DNA of 64,000 nucleotides from Symbiodinium natans (Eukaryota; Sar; Dinophyceae; Suessiales; Symbiodiniaceae): positions 471,501 through 535,500 of the forward strand of contig CAJNDS010002568.1 in the NCBI GenBank assembly GCA_905221605.1, written 5' to 3'. Below are positions 20,583 to 30,160 of this stretch, one piece after another (the stretch's first letter is position 1; every line of letters begins with the position of its first letter). The translations under genes and the position numbers were made by a program. The notes beneath the pieces are model-generated. The model worked only from the letters and a program-made list of their open reading frames with translations. It was not told the DNA's origin and made no database searches.

Positions 20583-21746
20583 TCAGCGATCATAGGATTG
20601 CAAACTGGCTTCGATTTCGGCGTGAGTCTTGCCCGTTAAGGTCTGAAGCACATGAACGTTAAAGTGGAAAGTTGCGATGTCTCCATCATTCTCGAAAACT
20701 CTGGAGACAACCTTATCACCCGTCGTCGGAAACAAGGCGGATGCCGACCCTGATGCAACACGCTTGCCTGAGATCCAGACAACTTGCCTTCCCCAACCTA
20801 TCTCCAACTCAGGCTTGTGACCCTCAGCCCAAAGAGAGGAGAGAAAATCACACGCGCGTCTCGTGGCACGGTTCTTGCTTCTACGCTCAGCCGTTCTCGA
20901 AGGTGCCAGCCAGATATTGTCACCACTGGCTGTCTGAGCACAATTCGAGCAACGATCCTGTAAGGAATAGAAACGTTCTGCTGCGAGTTCTGGCGTCAAT
21001 GGTTTGAGGAAGAGATGACCTACCTGTGCACGTTGGCCATATACCACTGTGCGTTCAACACAGTGTTGGAGTGGATCCCGAAAACGCTTCAAGAAAGAGT
21101 CCATATCACTCAAGATGAAACGCCGCGGCGTGTCGAACTGCCATCCGCCTATAATCACATGGTTGAAATTCGTATCGGATGTAAGGTCCGCGAACTCGGA
21201 TTGCTGGAGCCTTGGAGGAGTGGAGTGGAACGCAGGATGGCTCTTCTGGTTCTGCGCGGGTCCTGCCGAACCGGATGCTGTTGACCTGTTGTGTTGGTTG
21301 GCCAAGTACACAGACCACGCATCTGAGCCATGCATCCCAGCCCCTTGGAACCGGTCAGGCGTGGAGTTGGGTGTGCTTGCTGCCTGATTCTTCTTCTGTT
21401 CATCAAACGCCTTCGTCAGCATATCAACTTTGTCAACCAAAGCATCGACTCTAGGATCGCGCGCTGGCTGGGAAGTGATAGCTTCAACATGCGTCAGTCT
21501 GGCATTGTAATCATTCAAGCTCTGCTTCACTTCTGCAAAACCAGTCTGGACTGATAGCTGTAGTGACGAAACCCAAGCTGGAACAATCTCTGCATGCCTG
21601 GCCTGTTGACTCAGAAGTTCATCTAGAAGAGCATCAGCATCAGGGGGATCCCTCTTGGTGCGTTTTGGGGGACTGGTAGATCGCTCATCAAACTCATCAT
21701 GCTGAGTAGCAGCCAGTGGGAAACCATCCGACCCATGATCAGCCAT
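20583..21746 (-). CDS. LINE ORF1 protein (coiled coil + RRM-like)
   Basis: 387 residues starting MADHGSDGFPLAATQHDEFD. A basic patch PPKRTKRDPP (about 26-35) may be a nuclear localisation signal. Residues about 40-120 are heptad-rich (LLDELLSQQARHAEI, LTHVEAI, VDALVDKVDMLTKAF) and probably trimerise. After a low-complexity linker, 195-330 (NHVIIGGWQFDTPRRFILSD) resembles an RRM-like domain with a basic C-terminal part, as in ORF1p of several LINE clades. ORF1p binds element RNA to form the retrotransposition particle. The stop is UGA at 20583-20585, and the frame then stays open into ORF2. No CCHC zinc knuckle is visible. Confidence 0.75.
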   Translation of the reverse strand: MADHGSDGFPLAATQHDEFDERSTSPPKRTKRDPPDADALLDELLSQQARHAEIVPAWVSSLQLSVQTGFAEVKQSLNDYNARLTHVEAITSQPARDPRVDALVDKVDMLTKAFDEQKKNQAASTPNSTPDRFQGAGMHGSDAWSVYLANQHNRSTASGSAGPAQNQKSHPAFHSTPPRLQQSEFADLTSDTNFNHVIIGGWQFDTPRRFILSDMDSFLKRFRDPLQHCVERTVVYGQRAQVGHLFLKPLTPELAAERFYSLQDRCSNCAQTASGDNIWLAPSRTAERRSKNRATRRACDFLSSLWAEGHKPELEIGWGRQVVWISGKRVASGSASALFPTTGDKVVSRVFENDGDIATFHFNVHVLQTLTGKTHAEIEASLQSYDR

Positions 21747-21820
21747 GGGTTCTAGGAGTCAAGCGAACCAACTCGAACAAACGGGGAACTTAAGCCGAAA
21801 CCCTTGAGCCATAGCCATTT

Positions 21821-21830
21821 GGGATACCCT
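21821..21830. repeat. Target-site duplication of the LINE, 5' side
   Basis: GGGATACCCT, continuing directly into (CCCTAAA)n. The uninterrupted target would have been a head-to-head telomeric junction. Confidence 0.65.
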
Positions 21831-22227
21831 AAACCCTAAACCCTAAACCCTAAACCCTAAACCCTAAACCGTCTATTCATAAGCGATGGGTGTTGGACAA
21901 TCGGGGAACCCATGTCTCTAAGCTTCTTGATGCTGAATCTCGAAGCCATGAGAAGATTGCAAAACTCTCCCGCCCCCGTTCCAACCCACCTTTCTGTATA
22001 AGAAAGACCCTGAATCCCGATAAGTTTGCCGTGTAGGGTTTGGGTGAAACCCTAAACCCTAAACCCTAAACCCTAAACCCTAAACCCTAAACCTAGACCC
22101 TAAACCCTAAACTTAACCCCAAACCCTAAAGCTCCAAACCTCAGGGTGTTTGGGGTTTCGCGGTTCTGGTTATTGGGGTGGCCCGAGCTACAGAAAGCAA
22201 TCGTTCTTCACAGCAACAGATAACAGC

Positions 22228-22357
22228 AGTCGCACGGTTCATAATATAGGGGCCTGAGTGATTACAATAGGGTTTGGGGGGGTTCTTGTAGTATAGTTAT
22301 AAAGGGACCATAAGGGGATACTATTTGTAATTCTTCCGACCCCTGTATTATTCTGAT
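22228..22357. mobile_element. Family E element at the 3' end of the RCC1-like gene
   Basis: TAATATAGGGGCC / GACCCCTGTATTATT inverted ends. It contributes the last coding residues and the stop codon of the ORF. Confidence 0.7.
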
Positions 22358-23801
22358 GCTCTGCCGCGTCCCGTTTGCCTTGAACGGAACCGCTGCCCCA
22401 GGTCACGATCGATCCATCACCGAGGATCGCGGCGAAGGCATGTTGAGAAGCTTGAATGTGCTGCACGCCCCTCAGTTGAGCTTGCACTGAACTGCTGTCG
22501 CCACCGGACTCGGTGTCGCCCCACGTCACAACAGATCCATCACCGAGAATCGCCGAAAAGGCACTTTCAGAAGCCTGGACGTGCTGCACAGCTTTCAACT
22601 GAGCTTGCACTGATCTGCTGTCGCCACCAAATTCGGACTCGCCCCAGGTCACAACAGATCCATCATACAGGATTGCAGCAAAAGCCGAGGGCGAAGCTTG
22701 AATGTGCTGTACACCTTTCAGCTGAGCTTGCACGGAACTGCTGTCGCCACCGTCATCGGCGTCGCCCCACGTCACAACAGATCCATCACCGAGAATCGCT
22801 GCAAAGGCACTAGAAGAGGCTTGAACGTGCTGCACGCCCTTCAGCTGAGCTTGCACTGCACTGCTGTCGCCACCAAACCTAGCATGACCCCAGGTCACGA
22901 CCGATCCATCACCGAGGATCGCGGCAAAGGCATGTTGAGAAGCCTGGATGCGCTGCACGCCCTTCAGCTGAGCTTGCACGGATCTGCTGTCACCACCAGA
23001 AAAAGGACCGCCCCAGGTTACAACAGATTCATCACGGAGAATCGCGGCAAAGGCATATCGAGTAGCTTGAATGTGGTGCACGCCCTTCAGTTGAGCTTGC
23101 ACAAAACTGCTGTCACCACCAGAGTGAGCAGAGCCCCACGTCACCACAGATCCATCACCGAGGATCGCGGCAAAGGCACTAGAAGAGGCTTGAACGTGCT
23201 GCACGCCCTTCAGCTGATGTTGCACAGCACTGCTGTCGCCACCAAACATAGCATGACCCCAGGTCACGACCGATCCATCACCGAGGATCGCGGCAAAGGC
23301 ATGTTGAGAAGCCTGGATGCGCTGCACACCCTTCAGCTGAGCTTGCACTGAACTGCTGTCACCACCACATCGAGCAGTGCCCCAGGTCAAAACAGATCCG
23401 TTCCCGAGGATCGCTGCAAACGCGCCATCAGAAGCTTGAACACACTGCACGCCCTTCAGTTGAGCTTGCACTGATATGCTGTCACCACCGACATCGGCAC
23501 GGCCCCAGATCCTGCAAGACCCATCACCGAGAATCGCGGCAAAACCAGAAACCCCATGTATGCCTGAGGAAGCGATGACCTGCGGCAGCCGAATTTGCAG
23601 GAACAACGCATCGCCACTCTGTATCCTCGCCCGCTTAACTGTCTGTGCTGCATCCAGGACATGGCCATCAGTACTCAACAGCCGCCCTTTGCCAACAGCC
23701 AGAGCGCTCTGGGCGCGTTGGCTCAATTCTTCCACGGATGCATCTTCCTGAATCTCAAGAGAAACCCTCTTGCCGCTGAGCAGATGCACATCAATCGACA
23801 T
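22239..23801 (-). CDS. Ubiquitin-like domain plus RCC1-like repeat protein
   Basis: Start chosen at Met 23801 (MSIDVHLLSGKRVSLEIQED). The frame is open 20 codons upstream, but those codons read telomere-like sequence. Residues 1-70 look like a ubiquitin-like fold (IDVHLLSGKRVSLEI, LLSTDGHVLDAAQTV, SGDALFLQI). Then come nine full repeats of 41 residues plus one partial, consensus AFAAILGDGSVVTWG, GGDSSSVQAQLKGVQHIQAS, the RCC1/BLIP-II type of blade found in large dinoflagellate families. The role is unknown; the architecture suggests a ubiquitin-linked or protein-binding propeller. Repeats 2-4 and 5-7 look like a duplicated block. The last about 40 residues (NNTGVGRITNSIPLWS) are encoded by a family E element, so the real C-terminus may lie in a further exon or be transposon-derived. 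The opposite strand carries long shadow frames. Confidence 0.85.
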   Translation of the reverse strand: MSIDVHLLSGKRVSLEIQEDASVEELSQRAQSALAVGKGRLLSTDGHVLDAAQTVKRARIQSGDALFLQIRLPQVIASSGIHGVSGFAAILGDGSCRIWGRADVGGDSISVQAQLKGVQCVQASDGAFAAILGNGSVLTWGTARCGGDSSSVQAQLKGVQRIQASQHAFAAILGDGSVVTWGHAMFGGDSSAVQHQLKGVQHVQASSSAFAAILGDGSVVTWGSAHSGGDSSFVQAQLKGVHHIQATRYAFAAILRDESVVTWGGPFSGGDSRSVQAQLKGVQRIQASQHAFAAILGDGSVVTWGHARFGGDSSAVQAQLKGVQHVQASSSAFAAILGDGSVVTWGDADDGGDSSSVQAQLKGVQHIQASPSAFAAILYDGSVVTWGESEFGGDSRSVQAQLKAVQHVQASESAFSAILGDGSVVTWGDTESGGDSSSVQAQLRGVQHIQASQHAFAAILGDGSIVTWGSGSVQGKRDAAEHQNNTGVGRITNSIPLWSLYNYTTRTPPNPIVITQAPIL

Positions 23802-23869
23802 TTCGATGGCCGGGGAAACCTTAAACCCTACACCCTGAACTGTTGACCGAACCTTTCCCATGCGCTGTC

Positions 23870-24960
23870 ATAGGGAATATCTCATAAAACGCGAAAGATG
23901 CTCGTTAGGTTTGGGACTTGGGGCTGCACAGAGGCGCGCCAAAACTGCCTGTTTTTGGGGTGCGTAGCTGAACTGATACTACTAGGGGTTCTTATATAAG
24001 GCAAGCGGGGTGCAATGGGGGGGTATGTAACCCAAGGTTCCCTACTACTCCCCCCTACTCAGGACCTCTGAGCTTCCGAAGGTTCCCTAGGCACCTACCC
24101 CCCATGAACCCTCCGTTTAGGGTTTAGGGTTTAGGGTTTAGGGTTTAGGGTTTAGGGAACCCTGAAATCATAGCATGATTACGAAGGAATGGTGCATAAC
24201 TACCTAGGTTCTCAAGGTACAAAGCAGCCCTCAACAACCCCTTGGAGAATCTGGACATTCCCTGAACGTTACAACCCTAAACCCCTTAAACTCTAAGCTG
24301 CAAACCCGGAAGGTCCTGCAAGGGGTGTTCGGGAAACCCCCACCCCCCATGTTTCAGGTTGAGCTCCCCAAGAGACAGGCAAGTCAACCCTAAACCCGAA
24401 ACCCGAGACCCGAAACCCGAAAACCCGAAAACCCGAAACCCTAAACCCTTTCAGGGGAGGCACCCATGGTGCAGGGTGAGGATTTGGGGGTGTGCGGTGT
24501 AGGGTTTAGGGTTTAGGGTTTAGGGTTTGGAGTTTAGGGTTTAGGATTCTCATTACACGGGGACGGCACCATCACCCTCCCCCGCTCCCCCATCTAGACA
24601 ACCTGAACCCAAGACACAAAACCTTGAACCCCGAATCTGGGTAATAGGTTCCGCCATCCTCATGAATTCTCAGCATCTAGCTCCCCTAAACCCTAAACCC
24701 TAAAAATCTAAACTCTAAACCCTAAACCCTAAAAATCTAAACTCTAAACCCTAAACCCTAAAGTTTGGGAGTTTAGCCTTGGAGGACTTGCATGTTTAGG
24801 CCTTCCTCACGCAGTCGGACTGTAGGATAAGATAAGCAGAAAGGATTCGCAAGCGCTCTGAGCATGTTCCTAAATACCACCCTGCTACCCTAAGCATCTA
24901 GGAACCGCTTCAAGGCCTAAGTATATACGCTAAACCCTAAACCCTTTTTGCCACTGGACT
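23870..24960. other. Stretch between the RCC1-like gene and the exon at 25035
   Basis: Degenerate telomeric tracts (24116-24160, 24380-24450, 24500-24545, 24685-24760) and short unique spacers. No gene seen. Confidence 0.5.
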
Positions 24961-25034
24961 GAAAGTCTAACCCTAAACCCTAAACCCTAAACCCTAAACC
25001 CTAAACCCTAAACCCTAAACCCTAGGGGTTGCCC

Positions 25035-25150
25035 CAAACAACGGCTCCCCAAGTTCCAGCTCAGCTTCATGGGCGCCTTGCCGCGGAGCCCACGGGACAG
25101 CGCCCGGACCCGAACCGGATCCAGAGTCGAGGGATTCCCTGAAAGCAGGC
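25035..25150 (-). CDS. Exon island, 35 residues, frame ambiguous
   Basis: Two minus-strand frames are open: AFRESLDSGSGSGPGAVPWA and SLLSGNPSTLDPVRVRALSR. GC-rich and capped outward by telomeric tracts. Product unknown. Confidence 0.35.
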
Positions 25151-25294
25151 TCAGGGTTTAGGTTTTAGGGTTTAGGGATTAGCAGTTGAGCAGGACTTAG
25201 TAGGGTTTAGTGGAGTTCCCTCGAAGCCGGTTCTGTGTAAAACAAACACGTGCGCACCCACACGCATATCTGGTGTTTCGGGTTTATAGGGTGG

Positions 25295-25296
<2 letters not shown>

Positions 25297-25330
<34 letters not shown>
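25297..25330. repeat. (AT)n microsatellite
   Basis: Followed by AT-rich TTTAT words to 25395; translations are isoleucine/tyrosine repeats and not genes. Confidence 0.93.
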
Positions 25331-25335
<5 letters not shown>

Positions 25336-25889
25336 TCTTTATCTTTATATTTATTTGTTTATTTATATTTATATTTCTATATTCAAATTGTACATGCATT
25401 TGTATATATGCATATGTGTTGGGCAGTCGGGTTTCTGGGTGGGGAAGAGGGCGTTGCGAGGTTTAGCCCTGCGGAGAATGCGGGATTTCTGTCGACTCGC
25501 TTCGGATATACTGCACGGTGTGATGGATCTCTTGCTTATGGAACCGTAGCCTACGCAGGAGATGCAACGCAGGTTAGGGTTTGGGGCTGAGGGTTTAGGG
25601 TGTTTAGAGTTTAGGGTTTAGGGCTCAGGACCCTGACACACGAGACGCTTGTGCCAGCTCGTGGAATCCCCGTGCAGCCAAGGGTCCGGTGAACTCCACA
25701 TACCTGTGTCGCGCACCGGATAACAGCCACAGTAACAAAATACAAAATCAAGAGTAACATAACACGAACATGTGTAGATGCATGTATCAATGGGGCGCAT
25801 ATCTAATATATGTATGCATACATATGTGTCTTAGAACAAAAACTCTCAACAGTAAATCCTAACCCTAAACCCTAAACCCTAAATCCAAA

Positions 25890-25978
25890 ACCCGAACTCC
25901 TGCGGCTGCCTTCAGGACCCCGAGCGTTGGGTGCTTTCCCCGAAAGCAAAAAGTCCGCTCGTAAGGTCGAGTCGGTGC
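25890..25978 (-). CDS. Exon island ASTDSTLRADFLLSGKAPN
   Basis: Open segment after a CCCTAG acceptor, capped outward by telomeric repeats. Product unknown; a second frame is open for part of its length. Confidence 0.32.
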
Positions 25979-25985
25979 TTGCTGC

Positions 25986-26130
25986 TAGGGTTTAGGGTTT
26001 AGGGTTTAGGGTTTAGGGTTTAGGGTTTAGAATTAGGGTTTAGGGTTTAGGGCTTAGGGCTTAGGGTTTCGGGTTTAGGGTTTAGGGTTTAGGGTTTGGA
26101 GTTTAGGGTTTAGGGTTTAGGGTTTAGGGT
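25986..26130. repeat. (TTTAGGG)n tract with point variants
   Basis: About 20 units including TTAGGGC, TTTCGGG and TTTGGAG variants. Confidence 0.95.
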
Positions 26131-26630
26131 TGTTTGGGGATGCCATGAGGGTTGAGGGTTGAGGGTTTAGGCTTTGGGCATAGGTTGGCACTGCGTTTTG
26201 TGGCTCCAACCCTTTATCAGTTCTGACCTCCACCAAGCACCACTCCGCCTAAGGCTTCGGGTTTCGCCCTGCAATCTGCAGCCGACGAGAACAGCAACTA
26301 GTTTCACTGACGTCAGCTCCTACTTGCCACCCGAGTACCAAGAAAATCGGCGCCTAGAACCGAATGGTGAATCCCTGCTCAATAGAAAAGCATTCAGGCA
26401 GGCCCCCTTTTTCAACCCAGGAATGCTGAGGCTGCGGCCTGAGGTGCAAGACACGACACCCGGACAAGCGACGCTCAACCATTGAAACCTAAACACTCTG
26501 AAGCCTAAATCCTTGTTGCGCCAGACCCTAAGCCCTTTTTTTCCTCATCAGACCCTTAAACCCTAAACCCTATGGGGCCGTACACCCTAAACTTCCGAGA
26601 AGCCTTCGGATCAATACGACTTTTCCTACC

Positions 26631-26895
26631 CTAAACCCTAAACCCTAAACCCTAAACCCTAAACCCTAAACCCTAAACCCTAAACCCTAAACCCTAAACC
26701 CTAAACCCTAAACCCTAAGCAAGGCTCATGGCAGGCCGCAAGTTTGCGCTCAGCCGTAATTTGGGTTCAAAGTGTCCTTGGGATTTTTGTTGGGGGTTCT
26801 TACCCTAAACCCTAAACCCTAAACCCTAAACCCTAAACCCTAAACCCTAAACCCTAAACCCTAAACCCTAAACCCTAAACCCTAACCCTAAACTC
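26631..26895. repeat. Two (CCCTAAA)n tracts separated by about 85 bp
   Basis: 26631-26718 and 26801-26895, both in the same orientation. Confidence 0.95.
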
Positions 26896-26957
26896 TCAGG
26901 TCTCCTTCAACAAGAGGCCCCCACCCCAAATGCGGCTTGATATCCCGATTTCGTACC

Positions 26958-26998
26958 TTGCATGCCAGCATCAGGCCTCACGATCCCCTTGCCCTTAA
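26958..26998 (-). CDS. Exon island GIVRPDAGMQ
   Basis: Short open segment ending at a good donor (CAAG|GTACGA), capped by CCCTAAA below and TTTAGGG above. It lies just downstream of copy B. Product unknown. Confidence 0.3.
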
Positions 26999-27231
26999 GG
27001 GTTTATTAAGGGTTTAGGGTTTAGGGTCCATGACCCTAAATAGGAAAGACCCCAAGCCCACTTTATGTCAGTAGGTACATGGGCCCTCAGGGCTAAAGCC
27101 TAAACCCTAATCCCTAAACCCTGGCAGGCACATGGGCCCTTAAGGCTGTTAAATCCTGAAAACCCTAAACCCTAAACCCTAAACCCTAAACCCTAAACCC
27201 TAAACCCTGAACCCTAAGCCCTGGCAGGGGC

Positions 27232-29929
27232 TTACTGACTCTGCTGGGCAAGCTGCGCAGGACCCTTGTCTGCACCAGTTTCCAGGTTGGCCTCGAAGCA
27301 GCCGCGGGGGTCGAGACCTTGTGAAGCCAGCTGCTCCTGTGGGGGCAAAGGTTTGAGGAAAGGGTTTAGGGTTTAGGGTTTAGGGTTTAGGGTTTAGGGT
27401 TCAGGGTTCAGGGTTTAGGGTTTAGGGTTTAGGGTTTAGGGTTTAGGGTATAATCCCTAATAAAGGGGACTGCTAGTAGAAGGGACAACATCCCAACCAA
27501 CAAACCCAACAAACCCTTAATTAAGAGTTCTTGGCGCCTTAGGGATAGGGCTCGCGCTCGAAGAATACCCTTACAAACACGATTATAGAGTAAGGGCCCA
27601 TACTTCGGATCCCTATAAACAAGGGCAAAGGACCACAGTAAGGGCTCATGGCTCCAACCTCAAAAGAATGTGTCCTTCTGGCCCTAAACCCTAAACCCTA
27701 AACCCTAAACCCTAAACCCTAAACCCTAAACCCTAAACCGGTCCTTCTGGTCCTCCGTCAAGCTCTCATAGAGCTGCCGGGCCTGCCAGGACGGGGTGTT
27801 CAGGTCGAGAGGGTTTAGGGTTTAGGTTTGGCTTAGGGTTTAGGGTTTAGGGTTTAGGGTTTCGAGTTTAGGGATTAGCAACCCCCCAAATCATCGAAGT
27901 CTGTGGGGTTGATGTCATTCGGGCTGGAATGCCCATGTGTGACATGGAAGTGCCTGCAACCCGCTAGACACGCTTGATCTGAAGGCCTCTAAACCCTGTA
28001 CACGCAAATCGGCTACTTTGTAGCCCCCCTTACAAAAAAACACACATATGTATATGTATATATATATATGTATGGCACACCCTTATAACGGGTTTTATAG
28101 GGTACCTCATTCCCTCATTCCCTAGTATATAAGAGCCAGCAAGGACATCGCCCTGCCAGCCTCAACCCCCAGAACCGAATGCCTAAATCCCAATGCCCCC
28201 GTCCCCCTGGACCTAAAACACCCTGCAAGCTCTGGTAGGGCGATGTCCTTACTGCTAGTAACCCTATAGAAGCCCTTTAAGGGTATGTACAGGGTGAAGA
28301 TAAGGTGCCTAAATCCCTCCTTCCTCACGAAGCACCAGGAAACTTGTGCCTGGTTCAAGTCGATTCCTTCCACGAGCCGCTGGCAAGGAACCTGCTTCAT
28401 TCTTTCTTTTTTTGTTTTGTGGGGGGGGGGGGGGGGTTTTAGGTTTAGGGTTTAGGGTTTAGGGGGTTAGGGTTTAGGGTTAGGTTTAGGGTTTAGGGTT
28501 TAGGGTTTAAGGGTCTCTAGGGTTTAGGGTTTAACCTTTTGTTGCGTAGGCTACCTAAGAACCCCAGAAAGGGCTTTCGAGCAATGACCTACAAAATTTG
28601 CAGGTTTGGGGGTTTCGAATAGACGAGCCTAGGGGCTCCTCTTCGGTTCAAACAGGGCCCTATACTTACTGTTGGTTTGGTTTAGGTTTAGGGTTAGGTT
28701 TAGTTTAGGTTTAGGGTTTAGGGTTTAGGGTTTAGGGTTTGGGTTTAGGGGTTTAGGGGCTTGTGGGTTGGTCCTTTTCGGGGAGATCTGAGAGCAAGTT
28801 AGTAAAAAACACCCTTTTGAACCCGGAACCGAGGACCATGCCGGATGCACGAGCCTCACAACAGAAGCAAGGCGTGGCCCACCGAATCTGTAGACACCGG
28901 TGCTCACGTAGCTGAACCCTAGAGCCTGGGTCCTGAACCCCTTCTGCCTCTGTTGAGAAAGGCTGCCCCCTGAACCCTAAACCCTAAACCCTAAACCGCA
29001 CCTCATCTAGTAAAGGGCAGCCCTGCGTGAGGTCACCGAGGTCCTCCACCGGCGGAGGTGGCGGTGGAGGCTCCTGGTGCTGGCTTTAGGGTTTAGGGTT
29101 TAGGGTTTGGGGTTTAGGGTGTGGGGTTTAGGGTTTTGGGGTTAGGGTCTAGGGTTTAGGGTTTAGGTCCATGGGACCCCATTTCCTGCCCCACTAAGAT
29201 GAAACCCCTCTCCCTCTTAGGCTAAATACTCCCGTTATAGATATTTTCTAGGGTATGGGGACTCAATTTTTAGGGGTGTGGGGGGGGGGGGGGGGTTAAT
29301 TCAGTTCAGGGGAGGGCATGAAATAGTCTGGATGCACTTCTAGGGGCCAGAGTTCTCTCGGGAGGATAAACTTGGCTGACTTCTGAACCCCTCCTAGCAA
29401 TTTACCTTTTGGGCTCCTTATTGTAGCTTCTGCAGAAACCCAAAAGGTTAAAGTCCTAAGGGCCAGCCAGACGCACGCCAAGTAAAGGTTCACCTGTTTT
29501 GGTTGACGAAGGCCAAAAGGTTCAGCGCACAATGCATCGCGGCGTGAGCTTCTCCGACTCGCGCTTTGGGGCGAAAGGTTCCCTGTTCTTTAGCACCTAA
29601 GGCCCTAAACCCTAAACCCTAAACCCTAAAACCCTAAACCCTAAACCCTCAACCGATGAGGTGTTTTGAGCCAGGCCCAAAAAAGGAATTCAAGGTGCTG
29701 ATTCCACCCGTGAGACCTCGCGTGACAGAGGAGGCCGGGAGCTGTGTCCCTGTTGTAGCACAGGGTTTAGGGCTTTGAGGGGTTTAAGAGTTTTTGAGTC
29801 GAACCCTTAACCCGAAACCCTAAACCCCAAACCCTAAACCCTAAACCCTAAACCCTTCCATCTTGGCCGAGGAGCCCGGGGCTTTGCTGAGAAGCCTCGC
29901 ACTCCGCCTTCCCGCCGGGAACGCGTCAT
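27232..29929 (-). pseudogene. Tandem copy B of the small five-exon gene, probably damaged
   Basis: Exon matches to copy A: 29929-about 29868 (MTRSRREGGVRGFSAKPRAP), 29073-29002 (adds a proline run, EPPPPPPPVEDLGDL), 28391-28350 (VPCQRLVEGIDLNQ), 27782-27739 (ARQLYESLTEDQKD) and 27336-27232 (EQLASQGLDPRGCFEANLET, stop TAA). Exon 1 lacks one base just before the copy A donor position. Exon 4 ends at CG|GTTTAGGG, 16 nt earlier, changing phase from 0 to 2. Unless other splice sites compensate, the message is out of frame. The second exon uses a GT donor where copy A uses GC. Confidence 0.6.
27440..27488. mobile_element. Right half of a family D element joined to telomeric repeat
   Basis: TATAATCCCTAATAAAGG through GACAACATCCCAACC. 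The left half is replaced by (TTTAGGG)n. Confidence 0.6.
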
Positions 29930-30160
29930 GGGCCTTGACAGCAGCGGTAGTATAGGGTCTAGGGATTAGGGTTTAGGGCTTAGGGCTTAGGGTTTAGGGT
30001 TTAGGTTTGAGGCATGTCATGGAGGCATACTCGGACCCCTGAAGATGTACCCCTCAGACGAGGTCCCCCTAAACTTAAACCTGAAAACGCCCTAAACCCT
30101 AAACCCGAAACCCCAAACCCCAAAACCTAAACCCTAAACCCTAAACCCTAAACCCTAAGC

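Larger units (their letters stand above)
17164..21820 (-). mobile_element. Full-length non-LTR (LINE-type) retrotransposon
   Basis: About 4.66 kb encoding ORF1 (RNA-binding type) and ORF2 (endonuclease + reverse transcriptase). A 10-bp direct repeat, GGGATACCCT, is at 17154-17163 and 21821-21830 and fits a target-site duplication. In element sense the 3' end is GTTGCAAAAA with no long poly(A). The 5' leader before the ORF1 ATG is about 75 nt. A hairpin (ACTCTTCT/AGAAGAGT) is at about 17199-17215 in the 3' UTR. Telomeric tracts lie on both sides in head-to-head orientation. Confidence 0.85.

Noticed and set aside
17385-20639. Several + strand frames of 60-224 codons inside the LINE
   Set aside because: All overlap ORF1/ORF2 antisense and lack features; the minus frame has endonuclease and reverse transcriptase motifs.
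22698-23351. A 217-codon + frame across the RCC1-like gene
   Set aside because: Periodic shadow of the 123-bp repeat; no sense motif.
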